A stretch of 64,000 nt of DNA from Candidatus Gastranaerophilales bacterium. Its GTDB lineage: Bacteria; Cyanobacteriota; Vampirovibrionia; Gastranaerophilales; Gastranaerophilaceae. The position numbers and the translations under genes are program-made. The notes below the pieces were generated by a model. The model did no database searches and was not told the DNA's origin. It was given only the letters and a program-made list of their open reading frames with translations. Shown here one piece after another: positions 34,634 through 44,400 of the stretch (its first letter is position 1; each line of letters opens with the position of its first letter). The stretch lies in NCBI GenBank assembly GCA_944322755.1, contig CALUPY010000002.1, positions 31,790 through 95,789 of the forward strand, written 5' to 3'.

Positions 34634-35464
34634 CTACAATGCCTCTCTTATCTGACCGTCAATTTTTAAGTTTTTTGGTTTTGCAAACGGAAGTTTTGAG
34701 TATTTTATTTGCACATTAAGAAATTGGAAAGGTGACATGTTAAGAGCCGGAGCGCTGACATGGTTCACTCCTTTTTCGTCTGTCATAAATGCACCTTTGT
34801 GATAGTGTCCGGATGCGATAAGAAAAATATTGCTGTGCTTATCAAGGATGTATTTGTACTGATATTTATCAAGAATATTATGTGTTTCGTCGTCATAAGG
34901 TTCTTCATATGGTACGTGCTGAAAAACAAGAACTGTTTTATCTTTATTTTGTTTTAATGTTTTATCATACCATTGCAGTGTTTTGTCTGTGAAAATACCG
35001 TGATTTGACGGCATAAATGAAGAAGTTCCGTCCAGCACGATGCATTCTATTCCTGCTGCGGGTGAGAACGTATATGAGGCATTGAGTGAGTTTTGATATT
35101 TATTTTGTTTTTTTACAATCTCCATATACTCAGCTTTTGTTAAACCTGAAATTTTGTGAGCATCAGTGTTTCCAAGAACAATATAGTATGGGACTTTTAT
35201 ATTTTTTATTGTGTTTAAAAAGCTTTCAAGAACTTCTTTTTTAGACTTGTCGATATTGTCTCCAAGAAATACCACAAAATCATAATCACCTTCATTTATC
35301 CTTGCAATAAAACCATCCAGTGCTTTCTGTGAAGTTGTAAGTTTTGTTCCGTTATTAAGGTCATAATGAACATCAGATACAAGAGCAAAATTTAAAGTTT
35401 TTGCATTAGCAGAAAGAGAAATAAACAATAATAAAATGGTTAAAAAATATTTTAAATTTTTCAT
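34634..35464 (-). CDS. Exported calcineurin-like metallophosphoesterase
   Basis: A 276-residue protein with a Sec signal peptide (residues 1-21, ending SANA). The five metallophosphoesterase motifs appear in order: DVHYD near 31, GDNID near 67, GNTDAH near 97, HVPYEE near 180 and GHYHKG near 215. It probably hydrolyses phosphoesters outside the cytoplasm. The substrate is unknown. GGAG precedes the ATG; the gene stands alone. Confidence 0.88.
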   Translation of the reverse strand: MKNLKYFLTILLLFISLSANAKTLNFALVSDVHYDLNNGTKLTTSQKALDGFIARINEGDYDFVVFLGDNIDKSKKEVLESFLNTIKNIKVPYYIVLGNTDAHKISGLTKAEYMEIVKKQNKYQNSLNASYTFSPAAGIECIVLDGTSSFMPSNHGIFTDKTLQWYDKTLKQNKDKTVLVFQHVPYEEPYDDETHNILDKYQYKYILDKHSNIFLIASGHYHKGAFMTDEKGVNHVSAPALNMSPFQFLNVQIKYSKLPFAKPKNLKIDGQIREAL

Positions 35465-35526
35465 AAATTCTCCTGATTGGCCGGTTTGTTTTTTATTATA
35501 TATTATCAGAGAATTAATGGGAATAT

Positions 35527-36264
35527 TTATCCATTTTTGTTGTTCATATTTTCATGTAAGTTGCTTGTACCTGCTTCATATCCGCATAACAGGAATATGG
35601 CAGGCAGTGCTTTTCCGATAAACGACTGAATTTTATCTCCGTTGGATGTTAGAGCTATCAGGGTCATAATATCGTCTACATGGATTCCAAAATCTTTCGG
35701 ACCGATATGACGTTTGTCATTTTCGTTGAATAATTTTTCATTAATTTTTCCGGCTGCATAATTTCCGCTGATTACTCCTGTTACAACCCCTGCTATTGAC
35801 GCAAGACCGCTCAATATAATTTCTTTTTTACGCGGGAATTTCTTTTTTTCTATTGCAGTTACTGCAGCACCGACTATCGAAATAGGGACAACTATGTTTC
35901 CTATAAATTGATGTATTGCTTCTTTTATTTTTGCTTTTTGTTTTGATTTTTCATCTGACAGCAGTCCGCCTACCAATCCTCCTAGCATTGTGACTGTAGC
36001 CAGACCCATTACTTTTAACGGTTTTTTAAAGTTTTGGCGGAACAGGTTTGAAAATTTAAAGTTTTTGGGATGTTTGTGTTTTTCAAGTGTAAACAAAAAC
36101 AATCCGCTAGCAGCCATACTTCCAGCTATGGAGGCTGCTCTAACTTTATTTTTATGATTGAATATTTTGTTTTCGTTGTTATCCCCGAATGCTTTTGGTG
36201 AATTAACCTGATGATGGTATGCGGCAATCGGAGGATAGTTCCCTAATACTTTCAATTTGGTCAT
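35527..36264 (-). CDS. Lineage-type polytopic membrane protein
   Basis: A 245-residue protein. The leader (about 45 residues, with PKAFGDNN) is followed by several Gly/Ala-rich hydrophobic segments: residues 44-58, 82-100, 128-143 and 153-170. The membrane-prone segments alternate with Lys-rich loops (KKKFPRKKE). No domain is recognised. It shares the general design of the other Gly-rich membrane hypotheticals in the window. Confidence 0.6.
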   Translation of the reverse strand: MTKLKVLGNYPPIAAYHHQVNSPKAFGDNNENKIFNHKNKVRAASIAGSMAASGLFLFTLEKHKHPKNFKFSNLFRQNFKKPLKVMGLATVTMLGGLVGGLLSDEKSKQKAKIKEAIHQFIGNIVVPISIVGAAVTAIEKKKFPRKKEIILSGLASIAGVVTGVISGNYAAGKINEKLFNENDKRHIGPKDFGIHVDDIMTLIALTSNGDKIQSFIGKALPAIFLLCGYEAGTSNLHENMNNKNG

Positions 36265-36387
36265 GACAATCTCTGTTTTCTATGTTTAAATTAAAGCACT
36301 AAAAAAATAAAATTGTTAGTACCCTGGTAAAGTTTAAAATATTTTAAATTAATTTAAAATATAAAAATAAAGAAAGAAGATAAAAAT

Positions 36388-36633
36388 ATGCGACTGGACA
36401 AATTTTTAAAAGTTTCAAGACTTATCAAAAGAAGAACCGTAGCGAATGAGGTGTCAGAACAGGGGCGTGTACTCGTGAATGATGCACCGGCAAAACCTTC
36501 GAAACAGTTAAAAGTCGGGGATATTATAAAAATTGAGCACACTAAAAAAGATATTTCTGTCAAAGTCGTGAAAATACCAGAAGGCAATATTTCCGTGCAG
36601 CAGGCGCAAGATTTGTATGAAGAACTTACATAG
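36388..36633 (+). CDS. S4-domain RNA-binding protein, RqcP/YabO-like
   Basis: An 81-residue protein that is one S4 domain: MRLDKFLKVSRLIKRRTVAN at the start, QGRVLVND and a LKVGDIIKI motif. Size and sequence match RqcP (YabO/Hsp15-type), which by family knowledge binds stalled 50S subunits in the ribosome quality-control pathway. A purine-rich ribosome site precedes the ATG. The next gene has its own extended -10 overlapping this stop codon. Confidence 0.88.
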   Translation: MRLDKFLKVSRLIKRRTVANEVSEQGRVLVNDAPAKPSKQLKVGDIIKIEHTKKDISVKVVKIPEGNISVQQAQDLYEELT

Positions 36634-36635
36634 TG

Positions 36636-36644
36636 TGGTATAAT
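36636..36644 (+). promoter_or_regulatory. Extended -10 promoter before ppiC
   Basis: TG-G-TATAAT lies 30 bp before the ppiC ATG and 3 bp after the rqcP-like gene's stop. Confidence 0.5.
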
Positions 36645-36673
36645 AGCAATTGTTAGAAAGAATGGAGATTATT

Positions 36674-36955
36674 ATGACAACAGTAAGAGCAAGCCATATT
36701 CTTGTTAAAACGGAAGAAGAAGCTAAAAATTTAAAACAGGAAATTGAACAGGGAAAATCTTTTGCAGACGTTGCAATGGAAGTTTCTTTATGCCCATCAG
36801 GTCAGGATGGCGGAGATTTGGGCTATTTCGGAAAGGGTATGATGGTTAAGGAATTTGAAGATGCTGCATTTTCAATGAATGTCGGACAAATATCTGATCC
36901 TATAAAAACCCAGTTCGGATGGCATTTAATTCAATTGACAGACAAACAAGACTAA
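36674..36955 (+). CDS. ppiC: Parvulin-type peptidyl-prolyl isomerase
   Basis: 93 residues, the size of free-standing E. coli PpiC, with no signal peptide, so cytoplasmic. Parvulin motifs: ASHILVKTEEEA, CPSGQDGGDLGYFGKG, FEDAAFSM and TQFGWHLIQL. I chose ATG 36674 because GGAG lies 6 nt upstream. The stop codon overlaps the next gene's start (TAATG), so translation is coupled. Confidence 0.93.
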   Translation: MTTVRASHILVKTEEEAKNLKQEIEQGKSFADVAMEVSLCPSGQDGGDLGYFGKGMMVKEFEDAAFSMNVGQISDPIKTQFGWHLIQLTDKQD

Positions 36956-38589
36956 TGATTATACAAAAACTCAGAGAATTTTTAAAAAATAATAATATTG
37001 ACTATCTGTGGATAAACACAACAGATGAATTTCTTGTTGAATATAATGAACTAACAAATTCTTCAAGGTATTTTGTCACAGGGTTTACCGGTTCGACTGG
37101 TGATGCTCTTCTTTCGCAAGATAAACTGTGGCAGTTTGCTGACGGCAGATATCATGAGCAGGCAGAAAAGGAAGTTAATTCTTACACAACAGTTGTGAAA
37201 GTACAGCTGGGTGAGCGTGTATCTGATTTGTTAATGGAAAGAATAAAGGACAATTCGATAGTTGGTATTGTTACTTCTAAAATCTCTCTGGGTTTTTATA
37301 ATTTATTACAATCAAAACTAAAATCTAAAGGTTGTAAAATATTTGATTTGGAAAAAGACCCGGTTGAAATGTTTGCAGATTTTCAAACCTCCGAAAGTGA
37401 AGAGGTTTGTACAAAAATCGATGAATATATTAGCGGTATTTCCGCAGATAAAAAGCTGAAAATATTTTTTAACCATATAAAAGAAAATTCCTGCTATCTA
37501 GAGACTAATCTTGAGAATATTGCATATATTACAAATCTCAGGCAGTACAAAACACCGTATTCATCAGTCTTTAAATCAAAAGCTGTTTTCGAAAAAGGTC
37601 AGGCTTATATCTTTACTGATGAAAAAACTGAAAAAATCGGAGATTGTTTTTCCGTGTTGCCTATGAAAGATTTTAAAGAGTTTGTTAAATCAAAAAATAA
37701 TGTTCTTTATAATCCTGAAAATATTTCAAAAGCTGATTTTTCTTTAATCGAAAATAATGCAAAAGAGGCGGATTTTGATTTTATTGCAATAATGAAATCA
37801 ATAAAAACTCATGCCGAAATTCAGCATATGCAGTCGTGTTTCAACAGGACTGATAAAGTTGTTGAAAAAATAGGCCAAATTGTATGCTCCCAAAAAATAG
37901 TCAGTGAATTTGATTTGTCAGAGGAGGTCAATAATGAATATTTAAGACAGGGTGCAAGGCAGTTGAGCTTTAAAACAATACTTGCTGCAGGGGCAAATTC
38001 TTCTGTCATTCACTATTCACATCCATCAAAAGACGTTTTTGTAAAAGACGGAGATTTTGTGCTCTTGGATTGCGGCGGGCATTTTGAGGGCGGATATTCT
38101 ACTGATATAACAAGAACTTTTTTGCGCGGTGAATCGAATTGGCTGCAAAGAAAAGTTTATACCACTGTTTTAAAGATGTTTCTGAATGTTTATAACTATG
38201 AACTGAAAGAAGATACTAACGGTCAGGAGCTGGATGCTCTTGCTCGTAAAATTGCGCAGGAGTCTGGGTTAATGGACGAGTTTAATTTTAATCACGGACT
38301 CGGTCATGGTGTTGGAATAAATGTTCATGAGCATCCGCCGGTGCTTTCAGGCGGCCCTGCCGGCAGAAATATTTTGAGAAAAAATATGGTTGTGACGATA
38401 GAACCGGGTCTGTACAAGAGCGGATTTGGCGGTGTAAGACTGGAAAATACAGTATATATTGAGGAGATTGAAGGAAAACATAAATTCCATTCTTTTTCGA
38501 AGGTAAAATTTCAGGAAAATCTTATAGACTATGAGCTTTTAACAGACAGAGAAAAAATTTGGCTTAAAAACTGGCAGGAGCAAGTATGA
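36955..38589 (+). CDS. Xaa-Pro aminopeptidase (M24 family)
   Basis: 544 residues from the ATG overlapping the ppiC stop. Two creatinase-like N-terminal domains precede the pita-bread M24 catalytic domain. Metal ligands are visible: DCGG with the first Asp, STDITRTF with the second, GHGVG with His, TIEPG with Glu and RLEN with the last Glu. The length fits the longer eukaryote/cyanobacteria-type aminopeptidase P. It removes N-terminal residues before proline. The downstream methyltransferase overlaps its stop by 4 bp. Confidence 0.92.
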   Translation: MIIQKLREFLKNNNIDYLWINTTDEFLVEYNELTNSSRYFVTGFTGSTGDALLSQDKLWQFADGRYHEQAEKEVNSYTTVVKVQLGERVSDLLMERIKDNSIVGIVTSKISLGFYNLLQSKLKSKGCKIFDLEKDPVEMFADFQTSESEEVCTKIDEYISGISADKKLKIFFNHIKENSCYLETNLENIAYITNLRQYKTPYSSVFKSKAVFEKGQAYIFTDEKTEKIGDCFSVLPMKDFKEFVKSKNNVLYNPENISKADFSLIENNAKEADFDFIAIMKSIKTHAEIQHMQSCFNRTDKVVEKIGQIVCSQKIVSEFDLSEEVNNEYLRQGARQLSFKTILAAGANSSVIHYSHPSKDVFVKDGDFVLLDCGGHFEGGYSTDITRTFLRGESNWLQRKVYTTVLKMFLNVYNYELKEDTNGQELDALARKIAQESGLMDEFNFNHGLGHGVGINVHEHPPVLSGGPAGRNILRKNMVVTIEPGLYKSGFGGVRLENTVYIEEIEGKHKFHSFSKVKFQENLIDYELLTDREKIWLKNWQEQV

Positions 38590-39365
38590 CAGATATCATG
38601 AGCACCGGCAACCGTTTAGTTGTTGAGACAGTAAAACTGCACCAAAAAAAGTACAGAAACCAGACAGGTTTATTCCTGCTGGAAGGGTATAAACCAATTG
38701 AAGAAGCTTGTAACACAGGTATTGAAATAAAAACAGTTTTTGTAAACGAAGAAGAAAAAGAAAAGTATAATTTTTTAAATAAAGATGAAAAAATAAAGGA
38801 AAAAATAAAAACAGTAAATGCTGCTGTTATGAAAAAACTTTCAACGACAGACACGCCGCCAGAAGCTGTTGCTGTATGCGCTCAAAGGCAATATACTCTT
38901 AGTGATATTAAAGGTTTTAACAAAATTGCTGTGCTTGAAAATATAAAAGACGCCGGAAATCTCGGCACAATAATTCGCTCTGCTGCCGCATTCGGGATAG
39001 AGGGGCTTGTTTTGTGCGGGGACTGTATAGATGTTTATAATCCCAAAGTTGTCCGTTCTGCGGCAGGAAATTTGTTTAAAATACCACTTGTTTATATTTC
39101 ATCGGTAGAGGAGCTAAAAACGGTTACTGATAAAACAACATATATTGCTACTGTTGTGAATCATTCTGATGCTGTTGCCCCTGAAAAAATTGATTTCACA
39201 AAGCCTTTTGTGCTGCTGCTTGGTTCTGAAGCTGACGGACTTAGCCAGAAGGCGATTGAAATGTCAGATATAAAAACAAATATAAAAATTTCGGATAAAG
39301 TAGAATCATTGAATTTGAGTATTGCTGCATCTATTTTGTTTTATATTGCCGGCATGCAGAATTAG
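38586..39365 (+). CDS. TrmH/SpoU-family RNA 2'-O-methyltransferase
   Basis: A 259-residue protein with an N-terminal substrate-binding domain and a C-terminal SPOUT knot. The three SpoU motifs are NIKDAGNLGTIIRSAAAFG near residue 118, LLLGSEADGLS near 210 and VESLNLSIAASI near 238. It uses SAM to methylate a ribose 2'-OH, probably in rRNA; the exact site is unknown. The ATGA overlap couples it to the peptidase gene. Confidence 0.92.
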   Translation: MTDIMSTGNRLVVETVKLHQKKYRNQTGLFLLEGYKPIEEACNTGIEIKTVFVNEEEKEKYNFLNKDEKIKEKIKTVNAAVMKKLSTTDTPPEAVAVCAQRQYTLSDIKGFNKIAVLENIKDAGNLGTIIRSAAAFGIEGLVLCGDCIDVYNPKVVRSAAGNLFKIPLVYISSVEELKTVTDKTTYIATVVNHSDAVAPEKIDFTKPFVLLLGSEADGLSQKAIEMSDIKTNIKISDKVESLNLSIAASILFYIAGMQN

Positions 39366-39393
39366 GATGTATAATTTTACCAGCGGAGGTTTT

Positions 39394-40479
39394 ATGAATA
39401 GATTTTTTAATTTGCTATTAATATTTTTTCTGTCTGCTGCGTTGACCAGCGGATGCTGGAAAAAAGAGGATATTCAGGAAAATATAAAAACATTTATTCC
39501 TGTAAAAACTCAACAGGAAACTGAACAAGAAGCTGAATTAAAAGATGAAATAGCGCAGGTAAAAGCTGATATCAGCCAGAAAAAAATGGATAAACTTTCT
39601 GTAAAAAAAGAGCAGAAATCTTTTGATGCAATTAGTTACAAAGATGATTTTCAAACCGCTAAAAATTCATATGATGCAAAAAACTATACAGATGCAATAC
39701 TCGGCTTTAATAATGTGTTAAAGACAAATCCAAAAAATTATAAAGCACACTGTATGTTAGCGATGAGTTATGCGAAAAAAGGCGAGAATAATAGTGCAGA
39801 AATGGTTTTGACAAGAGCGATAGAGTTGTTTCCCGATGAATGGAATGCTTATACTATTCTGGGAGATATGAAACGCTCTGAACACAACTATTCACTTGCA
39901 ATTGAGTACTACAAAAAAGCTATTGCTTCTCCGAAAATAACTGATGATGGCAAGGTTCATTATTTGAAAGAAATTGAAAAGACGACAAAAGAACAAAATG
40001 CATGGAATCAAAAAGCAGCCAGTCTTGGGATAATAACGACCTCTGTCGATATGAATCTGGATAAAACGAAATGGGAAGTAGCTTATAATGCCGGTAATGA
40101 CAAAAACTGGATTGTTGAATACGGGCTTAAGGGTGAAGATGTTATGAATTATAAATGGACTCAGCTTGTGACAGTTCAGTTTTTTGAAAAGGAGTACTAT
40201 AACAAAACTCCGGAAGAGCATATCTTAAACCAGCTTGCAGCTATTGAAAAAATGGCTATAAATACTCAGAAAATGTTCCAAAAAAGTGTAATAAGCAATA
40301 AAACAACAGATATTATGTATGATTGGTCTTTTGACAAGGGCCAGGAGTCAGAAATAGCAAGGGTTGTGCAAACCGAAAAAGGACTTTATCATTTACACTA
40401 TGCCAAAAAGGGTATAATTAACAAGCAAGAGCGCCAGCAGTGGATAGAAATTTTAAATAAAGCGAAAATAAAAGAATAG
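39394..40479 (+). CDS. TPR-repeat lipoprotein
   Basis: 361 residues from ATG 39394, with GGAGG just upstream; the longer frame overlaps the previous gene. The signal peptide ends in a lipobox (ALTSGC). Two to three tetratricopeptide repeats follow (residues 85-190; for example DAILGFNNVLKTNPKNYKAH and a repeat at NYSLAIEYYKKAI). The C-terminal 150 residues form an unassigned domain. It is the last gene of the + strand run and ends 80 bp before the left arm of the large inverted repeat. No terminator is seen before that arm. Confidence 0.78.
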   Translation: MNRFFNLLLIFFLSAALTSGCWKKEDIQENIKTFIPVKTQQETEQEAELKDEIAQVKADISQKKMDKLSVKKEQKSFDAISYKDDFQTAKNSYDAKNYTDAILGFNNVLKTNPKNYKAHCMLAMSYAKKGENNSAEMVLTRAIELFPDEWNAYTILGDMKRSEHNYSLAIEYYKKAIASPKITDDGKVHYLKEIEKTTKEQNAWNQKAASLGIITTSVDMNLDKTKWEVAYNAGNDKNWIVEYGLKGEDVMNYKWTQLVTVQFFEKEYYNKTPEEHILNQLAAIEKMAINTQKMFQKSVISNKTTDIMYDWSFDKGQESEIARVVQTEKGLYHLHYAKKGIINKQERQQWIEILNKAKIKE

Positions 40480-40558
40480 CTTTTAATAAAAAACATTGAG
40501 TCAAAAAGGCCAAATGCTCTTTAACTCCGGCATGTACGCTCACCTACCGAAAATTTTA

Positions 40559-40777
40559 CCATCCACAAAGCACGCCCAAAGCGTGAGTGAATAGAGAAGA
40601 AGGTGGGCAAAGAGGGAAAAAACCGGCCGCACCCTTTCTAAAAGGAGAAAAAGCCGGGATATTCGCCGTTATTTTGCTTATATTTCTCCTTATTTTCCGG
40701 CGTACAAAACACAAGAAATCAACGAAGCTATATCTCCAGTCCCTAAAATCAGGGTTAAGAATGGGGCAGGAGATATA
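40559..40777 (+). repeat. Left arm of a perfect 219-bp inverted repeat
   Basis: Base-for-base reverse complement of 41148-41366. The arm has several internal hairpins (CACGC/GCGTG, CCGGC/GCCGG, CCTTT/AAAGG, and GCTATATCTCC pairing with GGAGATATAGC across the arm's inner edge). A 63-residue open frame runs through both arms but looks non-coding. No transposase or target-site duplication is seen. Confidence 0.95.
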
Positions 40778-41147
40778 GCAGTTTGAAGTTTTTTTCTTCA
40801 ATCCAATATTAGATTTAATACAAAAATCTGTGTTTTTCATCTGTGTTACGCTTTTCAACTCGACTTTTATCTTTTACTATTTACTATCTGCAGTTATTTA
40901 TATTAAATAAAACATAAAGAATTGAATCATAAAAAGATATATGTATTATATCATATGTATCTCAACTTTTCAACATGAGATATGTCTTTTTGTTAAATAT
41001 ATTTTACCACATCTCAAAATTGAATAATAATTTATTATTCAATTTTGAGATGTGGTCTTTTCTTGAATAATAATATTCTCCTTTAAACTCCTTTAAATCT
41101 TTCATTATATAAGAAATACAAGAATATAATTTCGATATCCACTATTT
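40778..41147. other. 370-bp segment between the inverted arms
   Basis: AT-rich, no gene. It contains a 51-bp palindrome (41006-41056) and, near its right end, TATAAT at 41125-41130 pointing toward the giant gene, with only a weak -35. If recombination across the arms inverted the segment, that -10 would face the other way. Confidence 0.6.
41006..41056. repeat. Perfect 51-bp palindrome (25-bp arms, 1-nt centre)
   Basis: ACCACATCTCAAAATTG at the left is mirrored exactly by CAATTTTGAGATGTGGT at the right, with AATAATAA/TTATTATT inside. As RNA it would be a 25-bp hairpin; CTTTTCTTG follows on the + strand, so it may terminate transcription. As DNA it could extrude as a cruciform. Confidence 0.9.
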
Positions 41148-41366
41148 TATATCTCCTGCCCCATTCTTAACCCTGATTTTAGGGACTGGAGATATAGCTT
41201 CGTTGATTTCTTGTGTTTTGTACGCCGGAAAATAAGGAGAAATATAAGCAAAATAACGGCGAATATCCCGGCTTTTTCTCCTTTTAGAAAGGGTGCGGCC
41301 GGTTTTTTCCCTCTTTGCCCACCTTCTTCTCTATTCACTCACGCTTTGGGCGTGCTTTGTGGATGG
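41148..41366 (-). repeat. Right arm of the 219-bp inverted repeat, within the leader of the giant gene
   Basis: Exact reverse complement of 40559-40777. On the + strand it carries a terminator-like structure: CCGGC (41268-41272), an inner CCTTT/AAAGG hairpin, GCCGG (41298-41302), then TTTTTT. It therefore may act as an attenuator between the TATAAT at 41125 and the giant gene. Confidence 0.95.
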
Positions 41367-41446
41367 GGCGGCTCATTCTACGACAATAAAAACACAACTC
41401 TTTTTAGAGCCGTCTCTTTTCCTTATTTTTTACAGGAGGTATGTGT

Positions 41447-44400
41447 ATGCAGATAAATCAATATCCCAGCATAGGATCATCTTCTTTATCAAGCCTGATT
41501 TCATCGGCTCTTGCACGACGCCAGTCTTCTACTCTTGGAACGACGGGGGCGCTTTCCTCCATTTCTTCGTCTTATACTCCGAGTTATTCCTCAGGCGGCG
41601 GTATAAATTATCAGTCTTCTGCTGCTATTTCCAGTATAACAGCCCAAATCGATAGCTTGAATAAACAGGTTTCTGAAATTAAAAGCAAACTTCTTGTTTC
41701 AAACAGTATAAAAAATTCATATTCCTCCTCAATTACCTCTTTAAACGACTTTTTGGAAAGCATAAAACAGGATGAATCCAAAAATCTTTCAGGCATTACA
41801 AATTCAAACTCTAATGTAACAAATGTCGATGTAATAAATAGTTCTGCGAACTCCCAGACAATAAATGTTAATGTAAAACAGGTCGCTACTGCGACTATAG
41901 TTAGGAGTGATATTCTTACAGGTGGTAATATAGATGAAAATACAAAAATTACAGATTTATTTGCCGGAAAACTCGACGGTTATTCACTGACCTCGCAGCG
42001 AAAAGATTTGAACGAAACTAAAACAATGAAAGAATTGGGAATAAAAACCGGTTCTTTCACAATCGGCAATAAAGAAATCAGTATATCAGACTCAGAAACC
42101 CTCGGCTCTGTTATGCAAAAAATAAAAGATGCGGGTTATGATGCTGAAATAACAGCAGACGGAGCTCTTGAAATTACCGGAACAGCAGATAAACAAATTT
42201 CTTTTTCCAATCAAGGCACAAATTTTGCTTCTGCGTTGGGACTGACAGTTTCAGAAGGCGATTTCAGTATAAACGGAAAAAGTTTTTCAATTACCTCAGA
42301 AACGACAATAAAATCTCTTATGAACGAGATAAATTCCTCAAGAGACGCGGGTGTCGGCGCAATGCTCCAGAACGGGAAACTGACTCTTGTTTCAAATCTT
42401 ACCGGGGCAGTGCTTATTGATATTAAAAAGGGTTCCAGCAATTTTACAAATGCAATCGGTTTTACCTCCGGCGGTGAAATGATAGCGGATAACGTTGTAA
42501 TGGGCGCAGACGGTACAGCGACTACCCTTAAAGGTATAAATTCAGTAAGTACGGATTATGCAGATTTTACTGAAGGTACATTCATAATTTCTGCAGGTAG
42601 AAACGGAAATATGGTATCCGAGATAATAAATATTACCTCAGGTGACACTGTTCAGGATGTAATTGATAAAATTGCTGCGACGGGTATTGATATTGTTGCA
42701 AGCGTAGATAAAAACGGCAATTTTGTTTTAGAACAAAAAAATAAAGGTTCTGATTATCAAATTTCAGTAGAAGCTGGAAGCAGCAATTTTACTGAAAAAA
42801 TGGGATTAACAAACGGCGTGGAGAATATCGGTATTACAAATTCAGGTCAAAATACCGGTTATTACTCCACGATAACCGGCACAAACAAGGTTACCTTGGA
42901 CACGGAAGTCAGTGCCGGTTCTTTTAAAGTAAACGACACTACTATTGAAATCAGCGCAGGCACTATAGAAACAGCTCTTGCAGAAATAAATGCAGCACTT
43001 TCTGACAAAGATGTTGAGGCTGTATTTGAAGATGAAAAAATTGTCTTTAAAAACAAAATTATGGGCAACATCTCTCTGTCTGTTGAAGGCGGTACAAGCA
43101 ATTTCGGAGAAATAGCAGGACTGACAGAAGCAAGTGAAGGCGTGTCATCTGTTGTAATCGGTCAAGTCGGCGGAAAATCTACTTTGACCGGCTCGGAAGA
43201 CGTCAGCGCAGATACGATGATTACTGATGGGACGGTTAAAATTAACGGTTTTCTGATAGACCTTTCTGCCGGAACACTGGAAAGTGTTGTTGAAAGTCTG
43301 AATGAACATTCGGAGGATACGAAAGTTACCGCATCGATAGTGGATAACAGACTGGTTCTTACAGCTACAGAAAATGGCGCAAACTCTATCAGTGTAGAAG
43401 CGGGTATAAGTAACTTTGTTCAAGTGACAGGTATAGCAGGCTACCAGACAACAGCAGGTACGGAGGAACAATTTGGCTCTTCAAAATCAGCTATGACAAT
43501 GGCTAATGAAGTTACCTACGATACACAGATACTTGAAAGTGTTATTAATATTAACGGCACTGAAATCACCGTATCTGGGACTATTGCGAATGCTATTGCT
43601 GCAATCAATGCCCAGACAGGTACCACGGGAGTTGAAGCATTTTTGAATACAAGCAACAGATTTGTGCTCAGAAATGTTAATGACGGTTCATCTGGTATGA
43701 ATTTTTCAACATCAAGCGATTTCGGGCGTGTGGTTGGCGCCGGAACTTACGTTGTAACCGGCGGTTCAAATACAAAACTTGACCAGACAAACGCTACTGT
43801 AACAGGCTCTGTAACCGGTCTTGGTGATGGTACAAAGAGTACAATGGATACCCAGTTGATAAACGGTTCAATCCTCACAATAGGGAATACTTCTATAGAA
43901 CTTGGAACAAGTATTGCGTCTGCGATAAGGGCAATAAATGCTAAAACTGCAGAAACAGGTGTAGAAGCAAGCCTTGATGAAGACGGACGATTTGTTTTAA
44001 AAGCTGTTGATACCTCTGTTACAAATATCTCTTTTTCTTTATCCGGAAACGGTGATTTTGGCAGAGTTACCGGTTTGGGTTCATATACAATAGGGGCAAG
44101 CGATTCCGGTACCGGTGTTGTTGGAGCGCGTCAAACTACTCTCACAGGGTCTTGCGATGTTATCGGTGATATGAAGATTTCAAACAGTACAATCTCCATC
44201 TTGGCGCATAATCAGGTACAAACGTTTGAACTGTCAGGAACATTGGACGATGTAATAAAAACTTTATCCGAAAGCGAATGGACAGGACATAACGGTATTA
44301 CTGCATCAATAGAAAACGGTAAATTCGTTATCAGGTTGAATGACGAAGGGGCAAAAGAACTTACGGTAAATGTGATAAGCGGTGACTTTGGCCGTGTTAC

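Noticed and set aside
40587..40778. 63-residue open frame in the left inverted arm (and its identical copy in the right arm at 41147-41338)
   Set aside because: It overlaps strong hairpins, has no ribosome site, and the residue content reads like translated structured DNA. Identity of the two copies follows from the inverted repeat, not from protein selection.
41441..41446. ATG 41441 as the start of the giant gene
   Set aside because: Only 1 nt from the AGGAGG site; ATG 41447 has the normal 7-nt spacing.
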